In this document: piece after piece, positions 1 through 8,908 of the stretch
How the letters are laid out: each line of letters begins with the position of its first letter
Position numbering within the stretch: position 1 is the stretch's first letter
NCBI GenBank assembly: GCA_910576875.1
Contig: CAJTKI010000001.1
Location: forward strand, 1 to 64,000
Reading direction: 5' to 3'
Source of the DNA: an uncultured Christensenella sp.
Lineage (GTDB): Bacteria; Bacillota; Clostridia; Christensenellales; UBA3700
DNA: 64,000 bases
The notes under the pieces: generated by a model
Told to the model about the DNA's origin: nothing
Database searches by the model: none
The model's input: the letters and a program-made list of their open reading frames with translations, nothing else
Program-made: the position numbers and the translations under genes

Positions 1-1498
1 TCTTATAAGCGTCTTGCAAGGACCAACTCCATACGCCGCTCGGCACGTCGTTGTCCAATGCCAGCGTCAATTGCTTGGGCGTGATCGTAAATACATATTC
101 CCGCTTGCCGTTGTTGTCGTCGCCGCTCGTCCAGAACGACGTCGTCGAGTCGGTCAACCCCACTTCGATCCGATACGTCCCCGCATGCTTCGCCGTCGCG
201 GTGCCGACCGTCGGATCGAACGAGACGTCGCCCGCGATCGCGTTGCCCGCCGGATCCTTGCCGCTGACTGCGACAATCTGCATGTCCGCCGCATCGTAAT
301 CGCTCAGCGCAAACGTCTGTCCCGCGCCGTTGTACGCCTTGACTCTGTCCGACTGCGACGCGCCCAACGTCGGCGCGTCGATCGGGTCGCTCACGTCCGC
401 AACCGCCTTCGTCAAATTGAGATGCAACGCGGGACGCACGGCTTGCGTCGTCTGGACGGTCGTATAACTTTTGCCGCCGGACGCCGACAACGAGCGCATG
501 TTTTGCGCGCCGTAGTAGTCGCTGGTACGCACCCACATGCTGTTGCTGCCGTTGGAAAGTTGATTGTTCGACAATGCCCAAATGCCGGCCAACGACGCAT
601 ATCCCGTCTCCGCTACGCTCGGCAACCACAAATAGTCGTCCGCCCAATCCGTATAATGCGGTTTTGCCCCGTTGGCATTGGTCTCGCTGTAATTCCACTT
701 CTGATCGTTTTGGGAATACCGCTCGGTGCTCAACACGCCGTAACCTTCGTTTTGACAAGTATACCAACCGTCCGACAACGCGCCCGGCAGCGCAACGATC
801 GTCTCCGTCTCCTGATACGCGACGTCGCGCGGACGAATCAAATACTGCGTCAACGACATATTGTTGCCGTTGGCGTCGTTGACCGTACCCATCGTAAAAC
901 GCGCATACGGGTGCGAGGCGCTCTGCGGTTCTTGCGTCAAAGTCGTGTCGCCGTACTTTTCGATATACCCGCATCCGCCGCTGTTGAGCGCACTCGCGCG
1001 CAAATAGCTCGTGCTGTACATGTTGCTGGGATACGTACCCGGCTCGGATGACTCCCACAAGTTAAATTTGGACATGTCCGAAGACTGGGTCCGCCACAGC
1101 GTCACGATCGTATTGTTGTTTCTATCCTGCGTGAGATGCGTGACCGTCCATTCGTACCCGCCGAACGTCACGACGATATCCTGCGAGCCGTTGCGGTCGT
1201 ACAATTGCTTGGCGGTTTGCGCGCCCAACGCCGAAACTTGGGAAAGCCCCGCGCCCGCTCCGCCGAGCGCTTCGAGCAAATCTTCCACCGTCGCGCGGTT
1301 GAATGCTTTGCCGTCCGCGCGCGTTTCGTAATGATTGGACAACAATTCCCCGACCTTGATTGCCGATCCCGTGTTCATCGCATAAGCGGTATCGGGACTC
1401 GTAAACCATGCCGCGCCGCACAGAAATACGGTCAGCAGCAAAATGCAGACGATTATGCCGCAACGATGACTTTTGATGTTCTTCCGATATGTATTCAT
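1..1498 (-). CDS. Exported DUF6273-like surface protein, 3' end cut by the window edge
   Basis: An open frame of at least 499 codons starts at an ATG at 1498 and runs off the left edge, so the C-terminus is missing. Residues 1-40 form a signal peptide: basic start, hydrophobic run GIIVCILLLTVFLCGAAW and an AYA cleavage site. Residues about 90-360 resemble the DUF6273 family and end in the typical strand AVRPALHLNL. Residues about 375-480 look like an MBG/YDG-type Ig-like repeat (YNGAGQTF, then YVFTITPKQLT). No catalytic motif is visible, so a role as a secreted or wall-associated display protein is inferred. The Shine-Dalgarno (GGAAAAG) is weak. A sigma-A-like promoter and two palindromes lie upstream. 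Confidence 0.72.
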   Translation of the reverse strand, partial: MNTYRKNIKSHRCGIIVCILLLTVFLCGAAWFTSPDTAYAMNTGSAIKVGELLSNHYETRADGKAFNRATVEDLLEALGGAGAGLSQVSALGAQTAKQLYDRNGSQDIVVTFGGYEWTVTHLTQDRNNNTIVTLWRTQSSDMSKFNLWESSEPGTYPSNMYSTSYLRASALNSGGCGYIEKYGDTTLTQEPQSASHPYARFTMGTVNDANGNNMSLTQYLIRPRDVAYQETETIVALPGALSDGWYTCQNEGYGVLSTERYSQNDQKWNYSETNANGAKPHYTDWADDYLWLPSVAETGYASLAGIWALSNNQLSNGSNSMWVRTSDYYGAQNMRSLSASGGKSYTTVQTTQAVRPALHLNLTKAVADVSDPIDAPTLGASQSDRVKAYNGAGQTFALSDYDAADMQIVAVSGKDPAGNAIAGDVSFDPTVGTATAKHAGTYRIEVGLTDSTTSFWTSGDDNNGKREYVFTITPKQLTLALDNDVPSGVWSWSLQDAYK

Positions 1499-1556
1499 AG
1501 TTTCTTTTCCAGATGATTCTACCTATCCCAATCGCCACGCAAACCATTCGAATAAA

Positions 1557-1583
1557 GTTCATATAATATGATATTCCATGAAC
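1557..1583. promoter_or_regulatory. Palindrome copy 1 (operator-like, leader of the surface gene)
   Basis: A 27-bp imperfect palindrome centred on 1570, with arms GTTCATATAATAT and ATATTCCATGAAC (2 mismatches). It is extended by AAA on the left and TTT on the right. It lies just downstream of the predicted start site of the surface-protein gene, so it could be an operator or an RNA hairpin. Confidence 0.6.
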
Positions 1584-1597
1584 TTTTTTACATATCA

Positions 1598-1626
1598 ATT
1601 TTAACTACTAATTTATATAAAGTCAA
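1598..1626 (-). promoter_or_regulatory. Sigma-A-type promoter of the surface-protein gene
   Basis: On the minus strand, TTGACT (1626-1621), a 17-bp spacer and TAAAAT (1603-1598). The predicted start is near 1591, giving a leader of about 90 nt that contains palindrome copy 1. Confidence 0.6.
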
Positions 1627-1669
1627 GACAATCGTTCGGCAAAGTGCGAAAAGGCAAATTTTTACAAGG

Positions 1670-1702
1670 CTTTTCCTATAATTTTGATAACTTTTCCTAT
1701 AA
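1670..1702. repeat. Two 12-bp direct repeats, 21 bp apart
   Basis: CTTTTCCTATAA occurs at 1670-1681 and again at 1691-1702. The 21-bp period is two helical turns. The repeats lie about 80-110 bp upstream of the predicted start site of the surface-protein gene, a typical place for activator binding. Confidence 0.6.
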
Positions 1703-1735
1703 ATTCCGTCGCCGCGGCGGCTATATCTTAAAATA

Positions 1736-1762
1736 GTTCATGGAATATCATATTCCATGAAC
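1736..1762. promoter_or_regulatory. Palindrome copy 2 (perfect operator-like site)
   Basis: A 27-bp palindrome with perfect 13-bp arms (GTTCATGGAATAT and its complement) around a single centre base at 1749. It matches copy 1 except for two positions in one arm and the orientation of the centre. The centres are 179 bp apart. TTTTT follows on the + strand, so it could also fold as a terminator-like RNA hairpin. Confidence 0.65.
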
Positions 1763-2017
1763 TTTTTGCTTGTGTTTTTCACAAGAATTTCGCTATCGAA
1801 ACGCGCGATTTTCGGACATATTTCGCCTCTCGTCTATCTCGCAAATAACCGATAACCGTATCGCGCCGAACGTACGGATCGATGACGGCGCATCCGCGTA
1901 TTCGCGCGCAATCGCGACGCTGCGCATCCTTGTACGATCGCGATGCGGCGATATCCTATCCGACCGTATGCGCGATCCAACGTATAAATTTTATCTCCGG
2001 CGGGGACACTTGGAGAT
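1763..2017 (+). other. Gene-free leader of the germination operon
   Basis: No convincing gene. Short open frames here have no ribosome binding site or recognisable product. The promoter of the ger operon should lie here, probably of a forespore sigma type as in Bacillus, but I could not assign a specific -35/-10 pair. Confidence 0.4.
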
Positions 2018-3454
2018 ATGAAAGTGGATTACGCGCAAATATCGCAACGTATTTTGGATACGTTCGGCAATACGATGGACGTCGTCCAGATCCCGTTCCG
2101 ATGCGCGGGGTTGGACGGCGGCGTCTTCTTTTTGGACGGTTTTATCGACAAACTGCTGTTCGAGAACAACATCCTGCGACCGGTCAAGGCGATGCAGTCG
2201 CTGCAACCGCCGTACGGCGAAGCGATCCAAGCGGCGACGCTCGTCACGACGCCGTTGCAATGCGTTGACGACGAACAGCAGGCGATCACGCACATCGCAG
2301 GCGGCGATATCGTCATGCTGATCGACGGCGCGGAACAGTTCTTCGTCTTCTCGGAAAAACAATACAGCATCCGCGGGATACAAGAACCTCCGGTATCGAC
2401 CGTGTTGCGCGGTCCGCGCGAAGGCTTTGTCGAAGATTTCAAAACCAATCTGACTTTGTTGCGCCGCCGCATGGCGACGCCCAATCTGCGTTTTGAAATG
2501 CTGACGCTGGGCAAATACACGGGCACGCGCGTCGTCATATCCTGGCTGGACGGCGTCGCCGATCCGAAGATCGTACAGCAGGTCAAAGACAAACTGCAAA
2601 CGATCGATCGCGACGGCATCATCGAATCGTCCTATGTCGCGCGCTATCTGGAAAATCACAAGATGTCGATCTTCTCTCAAGTCGGCGCAACCGAAAAGCC
2701 GGATATCGCGACCGCCAAAATGCTGGAAGGCCGCATCGCGATCGTCGTGGACGGCTCGCCGATGGTACTGACGGTGCCGTTCGTACTGTACGAAAGCTTT
2801 CAGGCAAGCGAAGACTATTATATCAAAAGCTACCGCGCGTCGCTGATCCGCGGCATTCGATTGATCGCGGTCATGATCGCGATCTTATTGCCTGCGATCT
2901 ATGTCGCGTTGCAACAATTCCAGTATCAGATGTTTCCGCTCAAATTCCTGATCACGATCATGAATTCGATCTACGGCATTCCGCTGACGCCGACGCTGGA
3001 AATGCTGCTGGTACTCGTCATATTCGAGATTCTCAACGAAGCGTCCATCCGCATGCCGCGGTACGTGGGTATGGCGCTGAGCATCGTCGGCGCAATGGTG
3101 CTGGGCGAAACCGCGGTCAACGCCGGTCTGCTCTCCACTCCTGCGATCTTGGTCATCGCGGTATCGACGATCGGTCTGTACTGCGTGCCGGACGAATCCA
3201 ATACGTCGAGCGTGCTGCGATTCTTCTTCGTCGCGATCGCGGGCGTACTGGGACTGCTGGGCGTGCTGCTGTGCTCGATCATGCTGATCGCCTATCTGTG
3301 CACGCTGGACAGCATGGGCACGTCGTTCCTGGCGCCGTTCGCGCCGGCGATCGTCCATGACTGGCAGGACGGCATCTTGAAAAGCAACGTCACCGATATG
3401 GACGAACGTCCGTACACGATTCCGACCAAAAACCGTACAAGGATCCGCAAATGA
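2018..3454 (+). CDS. gerAA: Spore germinant receptor subunit A (GerA family)
   Basis: This 478-residue protein has the length and layout of the A subunit of GerA-type nutrient receptors, which sit in the spore inner membrane and trigger germination. A soluble N-terminal region holds a family-typical segment, FFLDGFIDKLL (residues 37-47). Hydrophobic helices follow from about 280 to 430, then a hydrophilic basic tail. GGAG lies only 2 nt before the ATG at 2018, unusually close, but the next ATG would remove conserved N-terminal sequence. It is the first gene of an A-B-C operon and overlaps the B gene by the 4 bases ATGA, suggesting translational coupling. The germinant cannot be told from sequence. 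Confidence 0.93.
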   Translation: MKVDYAQISQRILDTFGNTMDVVQIPFRCAGLDGGVFFLDGFIDKLLFENNILRPVKAMQSLQPPYGEAIQAATLVTTPLQCVDDEQQAITHIAGGDIVMLIDGAEQFFVFSEKQYSIRGIQEPPVSTVLRGPREGFVEDFKTNLTLLRRRMATPNLRFEMLTLGKYTGTRVVISWLDGVADPKIVQQVKDKLQTIDRDGIIESSYVARYLENHKMSIFSQVGATEKPDIATAKMLEGRIAIVVDGSPMVLTVPFVLYESFQASEDYYIKSYRASLIRGIRLIAVMIAILLPAIYVALQQFQYQMFPLKFLITIMNSIYGIPLTPTLEMLLVLVIFEILNEASIRMPRYVGMALSIVGAMVLGETAVNAGLLSTPAILVIAVSTIGLYCVPDESNTSSVLRFFFVAIAGVLGLLGVLLCSIMLIAYLCTLDSMGTSFLAPFAPAIVHDWQDGILKSNVTDMDERPYTIPTKNRTRIRK

Positions 3455-4608
3455 ATACTTCTCAAACGTCTTATCAAGTCTATCCGCGGCAGTTTTTTCT
3501 GCTGGCGTTTATCAGCGCGGTATGCTTTAAGGTCGTCATGCTGCCCCAATACCTGAGCGTAGGCGCGGGGCGCATGGCGTATCTGACGATGGCATGGATG
3601 ATGTTGATCGAGCTGGGCATGCTCGGCATCGTCTACGGATTCGTATCGCGCGCGTCGCTGTTCGGATCCAACCTGCCCGACTGGCTCAAAGCCGTACTCG
3701 CGCTCGCGATACTGGCGAGCAGTCTGTTCAAAGGTTCGATCCTGTGCTGCGAAAGTCTGCATTATATCTGCACCGCGCTCTTCGACAATGCGACGTGGAG
3801 CTACGCGATGCTTGCGCTGCTGCCGTGTCTGTTCTATTTGTCGTACAAAGGCGGCAATATCTTGGCGCGCACGAGCGAAATCCTGTTTTGGTTTCTCGCG
3901 GCGGCGTTTTTGTTTAACGTCATGTTCGCGCATGCGGAAGGCAGCTTGTCCAATCTCTCGCCCTTCCAGCCCGACGCAAGCGTATGGACGACGGCGGATC
4001 GGCATCTGATCTGGTTCGGCGATTTTACGCCTTTGCTGTTTTTGCAAGTCGTGCCGACCAAAAAGAAATCGCGCGTATACGGCATTCTCACCGTTTTGGC
4101 GACGCTGATCTGTCCGGTCCTGCTGATGCTGGCGTTCCAAACGATCTACGGCGGAGGCGGCGTGCTGGTATCCAATGCGTTCAGCAAGCTGTCGATCTTC
4201 AACAAAATCTCGTTCCTGCTCGGAACGGTGGACTTCCCGACCGTGTGCGCCTGGCTGATGATGGCGACGATCAAACTGTCGCTGATCCTGTACGGCGCTG
4301 CGCAGTGTTTGCACTATTTTGTGCGCAAACACGCGATCGTAAGTTCGATCCTCGTCACGCTTGCAATGGGCGCGATCGTCCTGATTGCGCTCGGCTCGAT
4401 CGGCAATGCATATCGCGTCGCGACGACGTGGATACGCTATCTGTTCGGACTGCTCGAATACGCCGTCCCGATGATCGCGTATACCGCGCTCCGAATCTGC
4501 AATCGCAAATCCGACGCGCGTCTTCCGATTGCGCTGAACGACGCGCCGCGTCCCAAAGCGCTGCCCGAACGCTCCGGATCCGCCGCGCCCCAAGGAGAAT
4601 CGCTATGA
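3451..4608 (+). CDS. gerAB: Spore germinant receptor subunit B (spore permease family)
   Basis: A 385-residue, almost wholly hydrophobic protein with about ten membrane segments, starting near LLAFISAVCFKVVMLPQYL. It matches the GerAB/spore permease family, relatives of APC amino-acid transporters thought to bind the germinant. Length is close to the family norm of about 365, with an extra hydrophilic tail after residue 350 (RPKALPERSGSAAPQGESL). It sits between the A and C genes and overlaps both by ATGA (3451-3454 and 4605-4608), so the three proteins should be made in a fixed ratio. Confidence 0.92.
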   Translation: MNTSQTSYQVYPRQFFLLAFISAVCFKVVMLPQYLSVGAGRMAYLTMAWMMLIELGMLGIVYGFVSRASLFGSNLPDWLKAVLALAILASSLFKGSILCCESLHYICTALFDNATWSYAMLALLPCLFYLSYKGGNILARTSEILFWFLAAAFLFNVMFAHAEGSLSNLSPFQPDASVWTTADRHLIWFGDFTPLLFLQVVPTKKKSRVYGILTVLATLICPVLLMLAFQTIYGGGGVLVSNAFSKLSIFNKISFLLGTVDFPTVCAWLMMATIKLSLILYGAAQCLHYFVRKHAIVSSILVTLAMGAIVLIALGSIGNAYRVATTWIRYLFGLLEYAVPMIAYTALRICNRKSDARLPIALNDAPRPKALPERSGSAAPQGESL

Positions 4609-5765
4609 AAAAGATCGACATGAGCAAAATTACCGGCAAAAAATGGCTGATGATCTTGATCATTATCGTGCTGTTGATCATATATGACGGTTTGGCGGTA
4701 CAGACGAGCATCGTTTCGCGCGCGGTCGCGGTCGGCATTGCAATCGATCTGGACGATCAAAATCAAATCGAACTGTCCGCGCAGGTCATTTTGCCCCGCA
4801 ACGGCGGACAGACGCAAGGCGGCAACGACTTTGCGATCTTTACCGCAAGCGGCGAAACGATTCAGGAATGCGTGGCGGAAATGAATACGTCGATCGGCGC
4901 GATCGCGAGTTTTGCGCACACGACCGTTATCGTACTCGGCAAAAAAATGCTCGACGACGGACGCACCGACATCTTGCGCGAAATGATGGCGTCGCCGATC
5001 GTGTCGGACAACGTGCAGCTCGTATGCGCCGAAGACAAAGCCAAAGACATCCTCACCGCCAAAGTCTCGATCAACGAAGTCAGTTCCTACCATCTGCAAC
5101 GACTTCTGCAAAGCGGTCACAACCAAAGCTCGGTCATACCGACCAACCTGAAAACCTTCTTCATGCACTATACGCACGTCGGACAGACGTCGTATATGCC
5201 GATCGTCGTCCGCAAAGAGACGGACAAACCGATCAGCAACGGCGGACAAGGCGGCGACGACAAAGAGCCGTATTATCTGCTCGACGTGAGCAATACCCTC
5301 GTGTATACGCGCGACCGATATTGCTGCCAACTCAACCGCGAACAGAGTCGGGGATTGAGTTATGTGCTGTTTGCGCTCGACGACGGCATCTTGACCTACG
5401 AAGACGATCGCGGCAAACTGTCCGAAGCCACGCTCGTACGCAGCCGCTGCGACCGCACCTACAACCGCGATACGCGCGAAGTCGTCCTGACGATCACGAT
5501 GATCATCCGCAATGCGCAGAATTCCAATCTGGACCACGACGCGTTCGACGTCGCGCTGTCCGATACGGAACGCGCGCGCATCGAAACGAATGTACGAAAC
5601 GATATCTTAAACTGCTACGAATATGCAAAATCCAACGGCGCGGACGTATTCTTCTTGGGCGAGACGGCGTACGGATCGTTGGGCAAATATTGGGAATACA
5701 AAGACGATCCCGACTATTTGCAGAAAATGCTTTTGCGCGTCGAGATCCGTCTAAGATCGGAATGA
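4605..5765 (+). CDS. gerAC: Spore germinant receptor subunit C-like, without a lipobox
   Basis: A 386-residue protein in the third position of the germination operon. Residues from about 40 (SRAVAVGIAIDL) align with the start of the Ger(x)C domain (usually ..DLAIVTAIGID), and the length fits. GerC proteins are normally lipoproteins with a cysteine after the signal segment. Here residues 14-32 form a plain membrane helix (KWLMILIIIVLLIIYDG) and no cysteine follows, so a transmembrane anchor probably replaces the lipid. The start at 4605 has AGGAG 8 nt upstream and overlaps the B gene. The gene ends exactly where the convergent VanW gene ends (stop codons at 5763-5765 and 5766-5768). Confidence 0.85.
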   Translation: MKKIDMSKITGKKWLMILIIIVLLIIYDGLAVQTSIVSRAVAVGIAIDLDDQNQIELSAQVILPRNGGQTQGGNDFAIFTASGETIQECVAEMNTSIGAIASFAHTTVIVLGKKMLDDGRTDILREMMASPIVSDNVQLVCAEDKAKDILTAKVSINEVSSYHLQRLLQSGHNQSSVIPTNLKTFFMHYTHVGQTSYMPIVVRKETDKPISNGGQGGDDKEPYYLLDVSNTLVYTRDRYCCQLNREQSRGLSYVLFALDDGILTYEDDRGKLSEATLVRSRCDRTYNRDTREVVLTITMIIRNAQNSNLDHDAFDVALSDTERARIETNVRNDILNCYEYAKSNGADVFFLGETAYGSLGKYWEYKDDPDYLQKMLLRVEIRLRSE

Positions 5766-6740
5766 TCAGGGCGTATCCGACGCAGACTGCACGCGCGCGA
5801 TTTTGCCCTGTACCGTCGCGTACGTATCGCGACGCAGCACGCGTTCGGAAACGATTTGACCGTCGCGTCTGCGAATCTCTCGCGCAAGGGTACACAGTCC
5901 GTTTTTGGACGCGCGCAACGTGACGTAAGAACCGTATTCGTCCGTTTGAATCGCGCCGTACCCATCCAACGTCGGCACGTATATCGTCTCCGCGGCAGGC
6001 GGCGGGACGGTGCGCTCGATCTCGGAGACGATCTCGATCTCATAACCGCTCGGCGTGCCGTATAAATCGAATACGACGCGATCGCCGTCCAAATATCCGT
6101 TGATCAAAACGTCGGCGTTGCTGTCGTTGACGAGTACGAGATCGATCCATTCGGTCACGGTCGCGTCCTGCGACAAATCGCAGTACGAAGACGGCAACGA
6201 ATGCGCGCGCACCGATTCGACGCCCAAGCCCGCGCGGATCCAAGCGTTGTACAGCGTACTGGATACCTGACACACGCCGCCCCCGACGCCGGGTACGTAT
6301 TCTCCTCCGACGATGACTTTTGCTTCGCGATATCCGCGCTCGATCGTACGCAATCCGACGACCGCGTTAAACGACAAAACTCCGCCCGGCTGTACCGCCA
6401 ACCAAGAAAAATTGGACGTCGCCAACGCGACGTTGTGCCTGCGATCCGCGCCGGACGTCGCGATCGATGTGCGGAAGGACGCGATGCGACGCATGCCGCG
6501 CGTTTCGTTCGCCGCGGCGCTTTGTCCGTTATCCGCCGTCAAAATCGCGACCGCTCCGTCCGATGCCTGCAAAACGCATGCCGCCCGCATCGCGCGCGTC
6601 GTATACAGCCCCCATCCGAACGTCGCCGCCGCGATGATCGCCAACAACGAGATTAAAATCCACTTCTTTGCAACTCTCACGCCGATAGTATGTACGCGAT
6701 TGCGGTTTCTATCATCCGCCCGACGCGCATGCCGGCGCAA
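5766..6740 (-). CDS. VanW-family membrane-anchored protein
   Basis: Up to 324 residues. An N-terminal membrane helix (about residues 25-48) is followed by a VanW domain with its hallmark GVGGGVCQVSSTLYNA. A C-terminal segment (VSERVLRRDTYATV) resembles the short tail seen in YoaR-like proteins. VanW was named from vancomycin-resistance clusters, but its activity is unknown. In spore formers such proteins are usually cell-envelope proteins. The frame opens with TTG at 6740, directly after the PHP gene stop. A GTG at 6680, just before the helix, is an equally good start, and neither has a clear Shine-Dalgarno. It is the last gene of a long minus-strand run. Confidence 0.85.
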   Translation of the reverse strand: MRRHARRADDRNRNRVHTIGVRVAKKWILISLLAIIAAATFGWGLYTTRAMRAACVLQASDGAVAILTADNGQSAAANETRGMRRIASFRTSIATSGADRRHNVALATSNFSWLAVQPGGVLSFNAVVGLRTIERGYREAKVIVGGEYVPGVGGGVCQVSSTLYNAWIRAGLGVESVRAHSLPSSYCDLSQDATVTEWIDLVLVNDSNADVLINGYLDGDRVVFDLYGTPSGYEIEIVSEIERTVPPPAAETIYVPTLDGYGAIQTDEYGSYVTLRASKNGLCTLAREIRRRDGQIVSERVLRRDTYATVQGKIARVQSASDTP

Positions 6741-7550
6741 TCAAATCGACAGACGTTTTTTCAAAGCTTTATCGGGCGACCAACGCACGCAACCCATCTC
6801 GATATTGCCGCGATTCTCTCCGTGGTAATCGCTGCCGCCCGTCATCCAAAGACGATTGTGTTGCGCGATCCGCGCAAGCCGATCCGCCGTCTTGGCGTCG
6901 TGCGACGGATAATAGACTTCCAAGCCTTCCAAGCCGTACGGACGCAGTCCGTCGATCAAATCCTGCAAACGGTTGCTCGTCAACAGTCGCATCGGATGCG
7001 CGATGACCGCTACGCCGCCCGCATCCCGTATCAGCTGCACGCCGTGCGACGGAATGATGCGTTTGGACGGACAATATACGCAGCCGTTCTGTCCGAGATA
7101 ACGGTCGAACGCTTCCGGCACGTTCGCGCAATAGCCTGCGGATACGAGCATTTTGGCAATGTGCATGCGTCCGACGTTGGGCAATCCGTCCAACTGCGAC
7201 GCATCCAGTTCGATCCGATATGCGCGCAATTTGGCAAGAATTTCCGCCGCGCGTTCGCGACGCATCTGCGCAAACGTCTCCAAGCGTTCGAGCAAATTTG
7301 CGTTTTGCGGATCGATGCCGTATCCGAGAATATGAATCTCCGTCGTGGAATACGTCGACAATTCGATCCCGTCCACGAGCGCAACGTTCGTCCCGCGGCA
7401 CGCTTCCCGCGCGCGCGACAGACCGCCCACGCTGTCGTGGTCGGTCAAAGCAATCGCTTCCATCCCCGAACGCGCCGCGCGTTCGACGATCTGCTCGGGC
7501 GTATCGCTGCCGTCGCTCGCCGTACTGTGGATATGCAGATCAATCTTCAC
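6741..7550 (-). CDS. PHP-domain phosphoesterase (TrpH/YciV-like)
   Basis: 269 residues. The N-terminus carries the PHP metal-binding motif DLHIHSTASDG and, about 30 residues on, LTDHDS. A later GGSDYHG supplies further ligands. The family includes 3',5'-nucleoside bisphosphate phosphatases and 5'-3' exonucleases such as RNase AM, so a cytosolic nucleotide or short-RNA phosphatase is likely. The GTG at 7550 was chosen because AAGGAG stands 6 nt upstream and DLHIHS then lies at the usual place. It overlaps the end of rmuC by 11 bp, which supports co-transcription. Confidence 0.88.
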   Translation of the reverse strand: MKIDLHIHSTASDGSDTPEQIVERAARSGMEAIALTDHDSVGGLSRAREACRGTNVALVDGIELSTYSTTEIHILGYGIDPQNANLLERLETFAQMRRERAAEILAKLRAYRIELDASQLDGLPNVGRMHIAKMLVSAGYCANVPEAFDRYLGQNGCVYCPSKRIIPSHGVQLIRDAGGVAVIAHPMRLLTSNRLQDLIDGLRPYGLEGLEVYYPSHDAKTADRLARIAQHNRLWMTGGSDYHGENRGNIEMGCVRWSPDKALKKRLSI

Positions 7551-8907
7551 TTGCGTCTCCTTGTATCCAATCCGCGGCGACTTGCGTCGCATCGCCCAGT
7601 TCCGGATAATCGGTCACGTCCACTTTGGACAGTTTTTTGCAGATGATGTCGTTGCGTTTGTCGACCTGGTCCAGAGACGACACGACCTTTTCGGCATTGG
7701 AACGCACCTTGCCGATCAATTCGGTAAACGTCGAAAAGTCTTTGCGGAACGCCCCCATCAATCGGACGATCTCTCCGCTGCGCTTTTGAATTTTGAGCGT
7801 ATTGAAACCCGTCTGCAAACTGTTGAGCAACGCCGCCAACGTCGTCGGTCCGCAAACCGTCACGCGCAGATCCGTCTGCAAATCGCTGACGAGCGCGCCG
7901 TTTTTGACGACTTCGGCATACAATCCTTCGACCGGAAGGTACAAGATCGCAAAATTGGTCGTCGCAGGCGGCTTGATGTATTTGTCGCGGATGCTTCTCG
8001 CCTGCGTCTTGACGCTGTCGATCAGATTGCGACGCGCGCGGGCGATGTCGTCCGAATTGCCGTGTTCGCTTGCGTCTACGAGACGTTCGTACGCGTCCAT
8101 CGGGAACTTCGCGTCCATCGGCAAATATACCGTCTCTCCCGCCTGCCCGGGCATGACGATCGCAAAATCCACACGCTCCTGCGAGCGACGATTGATCTGG
8201 AATTGTTTGCGGTACTGTTCGGGCGAAAGGATTTGTTCGAGCAGACTCTCCAACGACACTTCGCCCCAGCCGCCGCGCGTCTTGACGTTCGTGAACACGC
8301 GATTGAGATTGCCCACTTGCGAAGACAGTTCTCGCATTTCGCCGAATCCCTTTTGCACCGCGTCCAGTCGTTCGCTGACCAGTTGGAACGCGTTTTTGAC
8401 GCGGGTATCCAGCGTTTCGGACAATTTTTCGTCGACGGTCGCGCGCATCGTTTCCAGTTGTTCGCGGTTGTCGCGGCGCAGACGTTCGAGCGTGTCGCCG
8501 TTTTCCTTGCGCACTTCGGACAATTCGCGATTGAGCTGTACGCCGATCGCCTGTATCCCCGTCTGCATCTGCGCGCGGATCTCGCCGAGATTGCGCTCGA
8601 TCTTGTCCAATACGCTGTCGATCTGTTTGGAAAACGTATTCATATACGGTTGCAACGTCGCGATCATCGCGTTGTTGGACGACGCGATCGCCTGTACGAG
8701 AATTTCGCGCGTCTGCTTGTCGGACGCTTCGGTGTATTCCTTGATCATCTGCACCGCTTCCTGCAAATTGTCGGTGATGCGATCCAATTGCTCGTTATCC
8801 GCGCCCGCGGGGCGTTTGCTGCTCGCAAGCGCCGCGATCCCGATCCCGACCGCCGCCAACGCGCCGATTGCCGCGATCGCCGCCAATACGATCTGTGCCG
8901 TGTCCAT
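7540..8907 (-). CDS. rmuC: DNA recombination protein RmuC
   Basis: 455 residues: an N-terminal membrane segment (about 5-28), a long coiled coil (about 40-200) and the RmuC nuclease-like domain (about 210-400), including the typical GGWGEVSLESLLEQIL and LPMDAKFPMDAYERL. RmuC limits inversions between short repeats and is thought to process DNA ends, but the biochemical activity is unproven. The ATG is one base after the cca stop, with GGAG about 9 nt upstream inside cca. This is a typical family length with no visible defect. Confidence 0.94.
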   Translation of the reverse strand: MDTAQIVLAAIAAIGALAAVGIGIAALASSKRPAGADNEQLDRITDNLQEAVQMIKEYTEASDKQTREILVQAIASSNNAMIATLQPYMNTFSKQIDSVLDKIERNLGEIRAQMQTGIQAIGVQLNRELSEVRKENGDTLERLRRDNREQLETMRATVDEKLSETLDTRVKNAFQLVSERLDAVQKGFGEMRELSSQVGNLNRVFTNVKTRGGWGEVSLESLLEQILSPEQYRKQFQINRRSQERVDFAIVMPGQAGETVYLPMDAKFPMDAYERLVDASEHGNSDDIARARRNLIDSVKTQARSIRDKYIKPPATTNFAILYLPVEGLYAEVVKNGALVSDLQTDLRVTVCGPTTLAALLNSLQTGFNTLKIQKRSGEIVRLMGAFRKDFSTFTELIGKVRSNAEKVVSSLDQVDKRNDIICKKLSKVDVTDYPELGDATQVAADWIQGDASED

Positions 8908-8908
8908 C

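Noticed and set aside
1557..1762. Miniature mobile element bounded by the two palindromes
   Set aside because: The two palindromes are similar to each other but no target-site duplication is seen, and the segment between them contains a well-formed promoter. A regulatory role explains it better.
1770..2268. Short + strand frames before and across the start of the ger operon
   Set aside because: No ribosome-binding site, no homology, and overlap with the clear GerA-type start at 2018.
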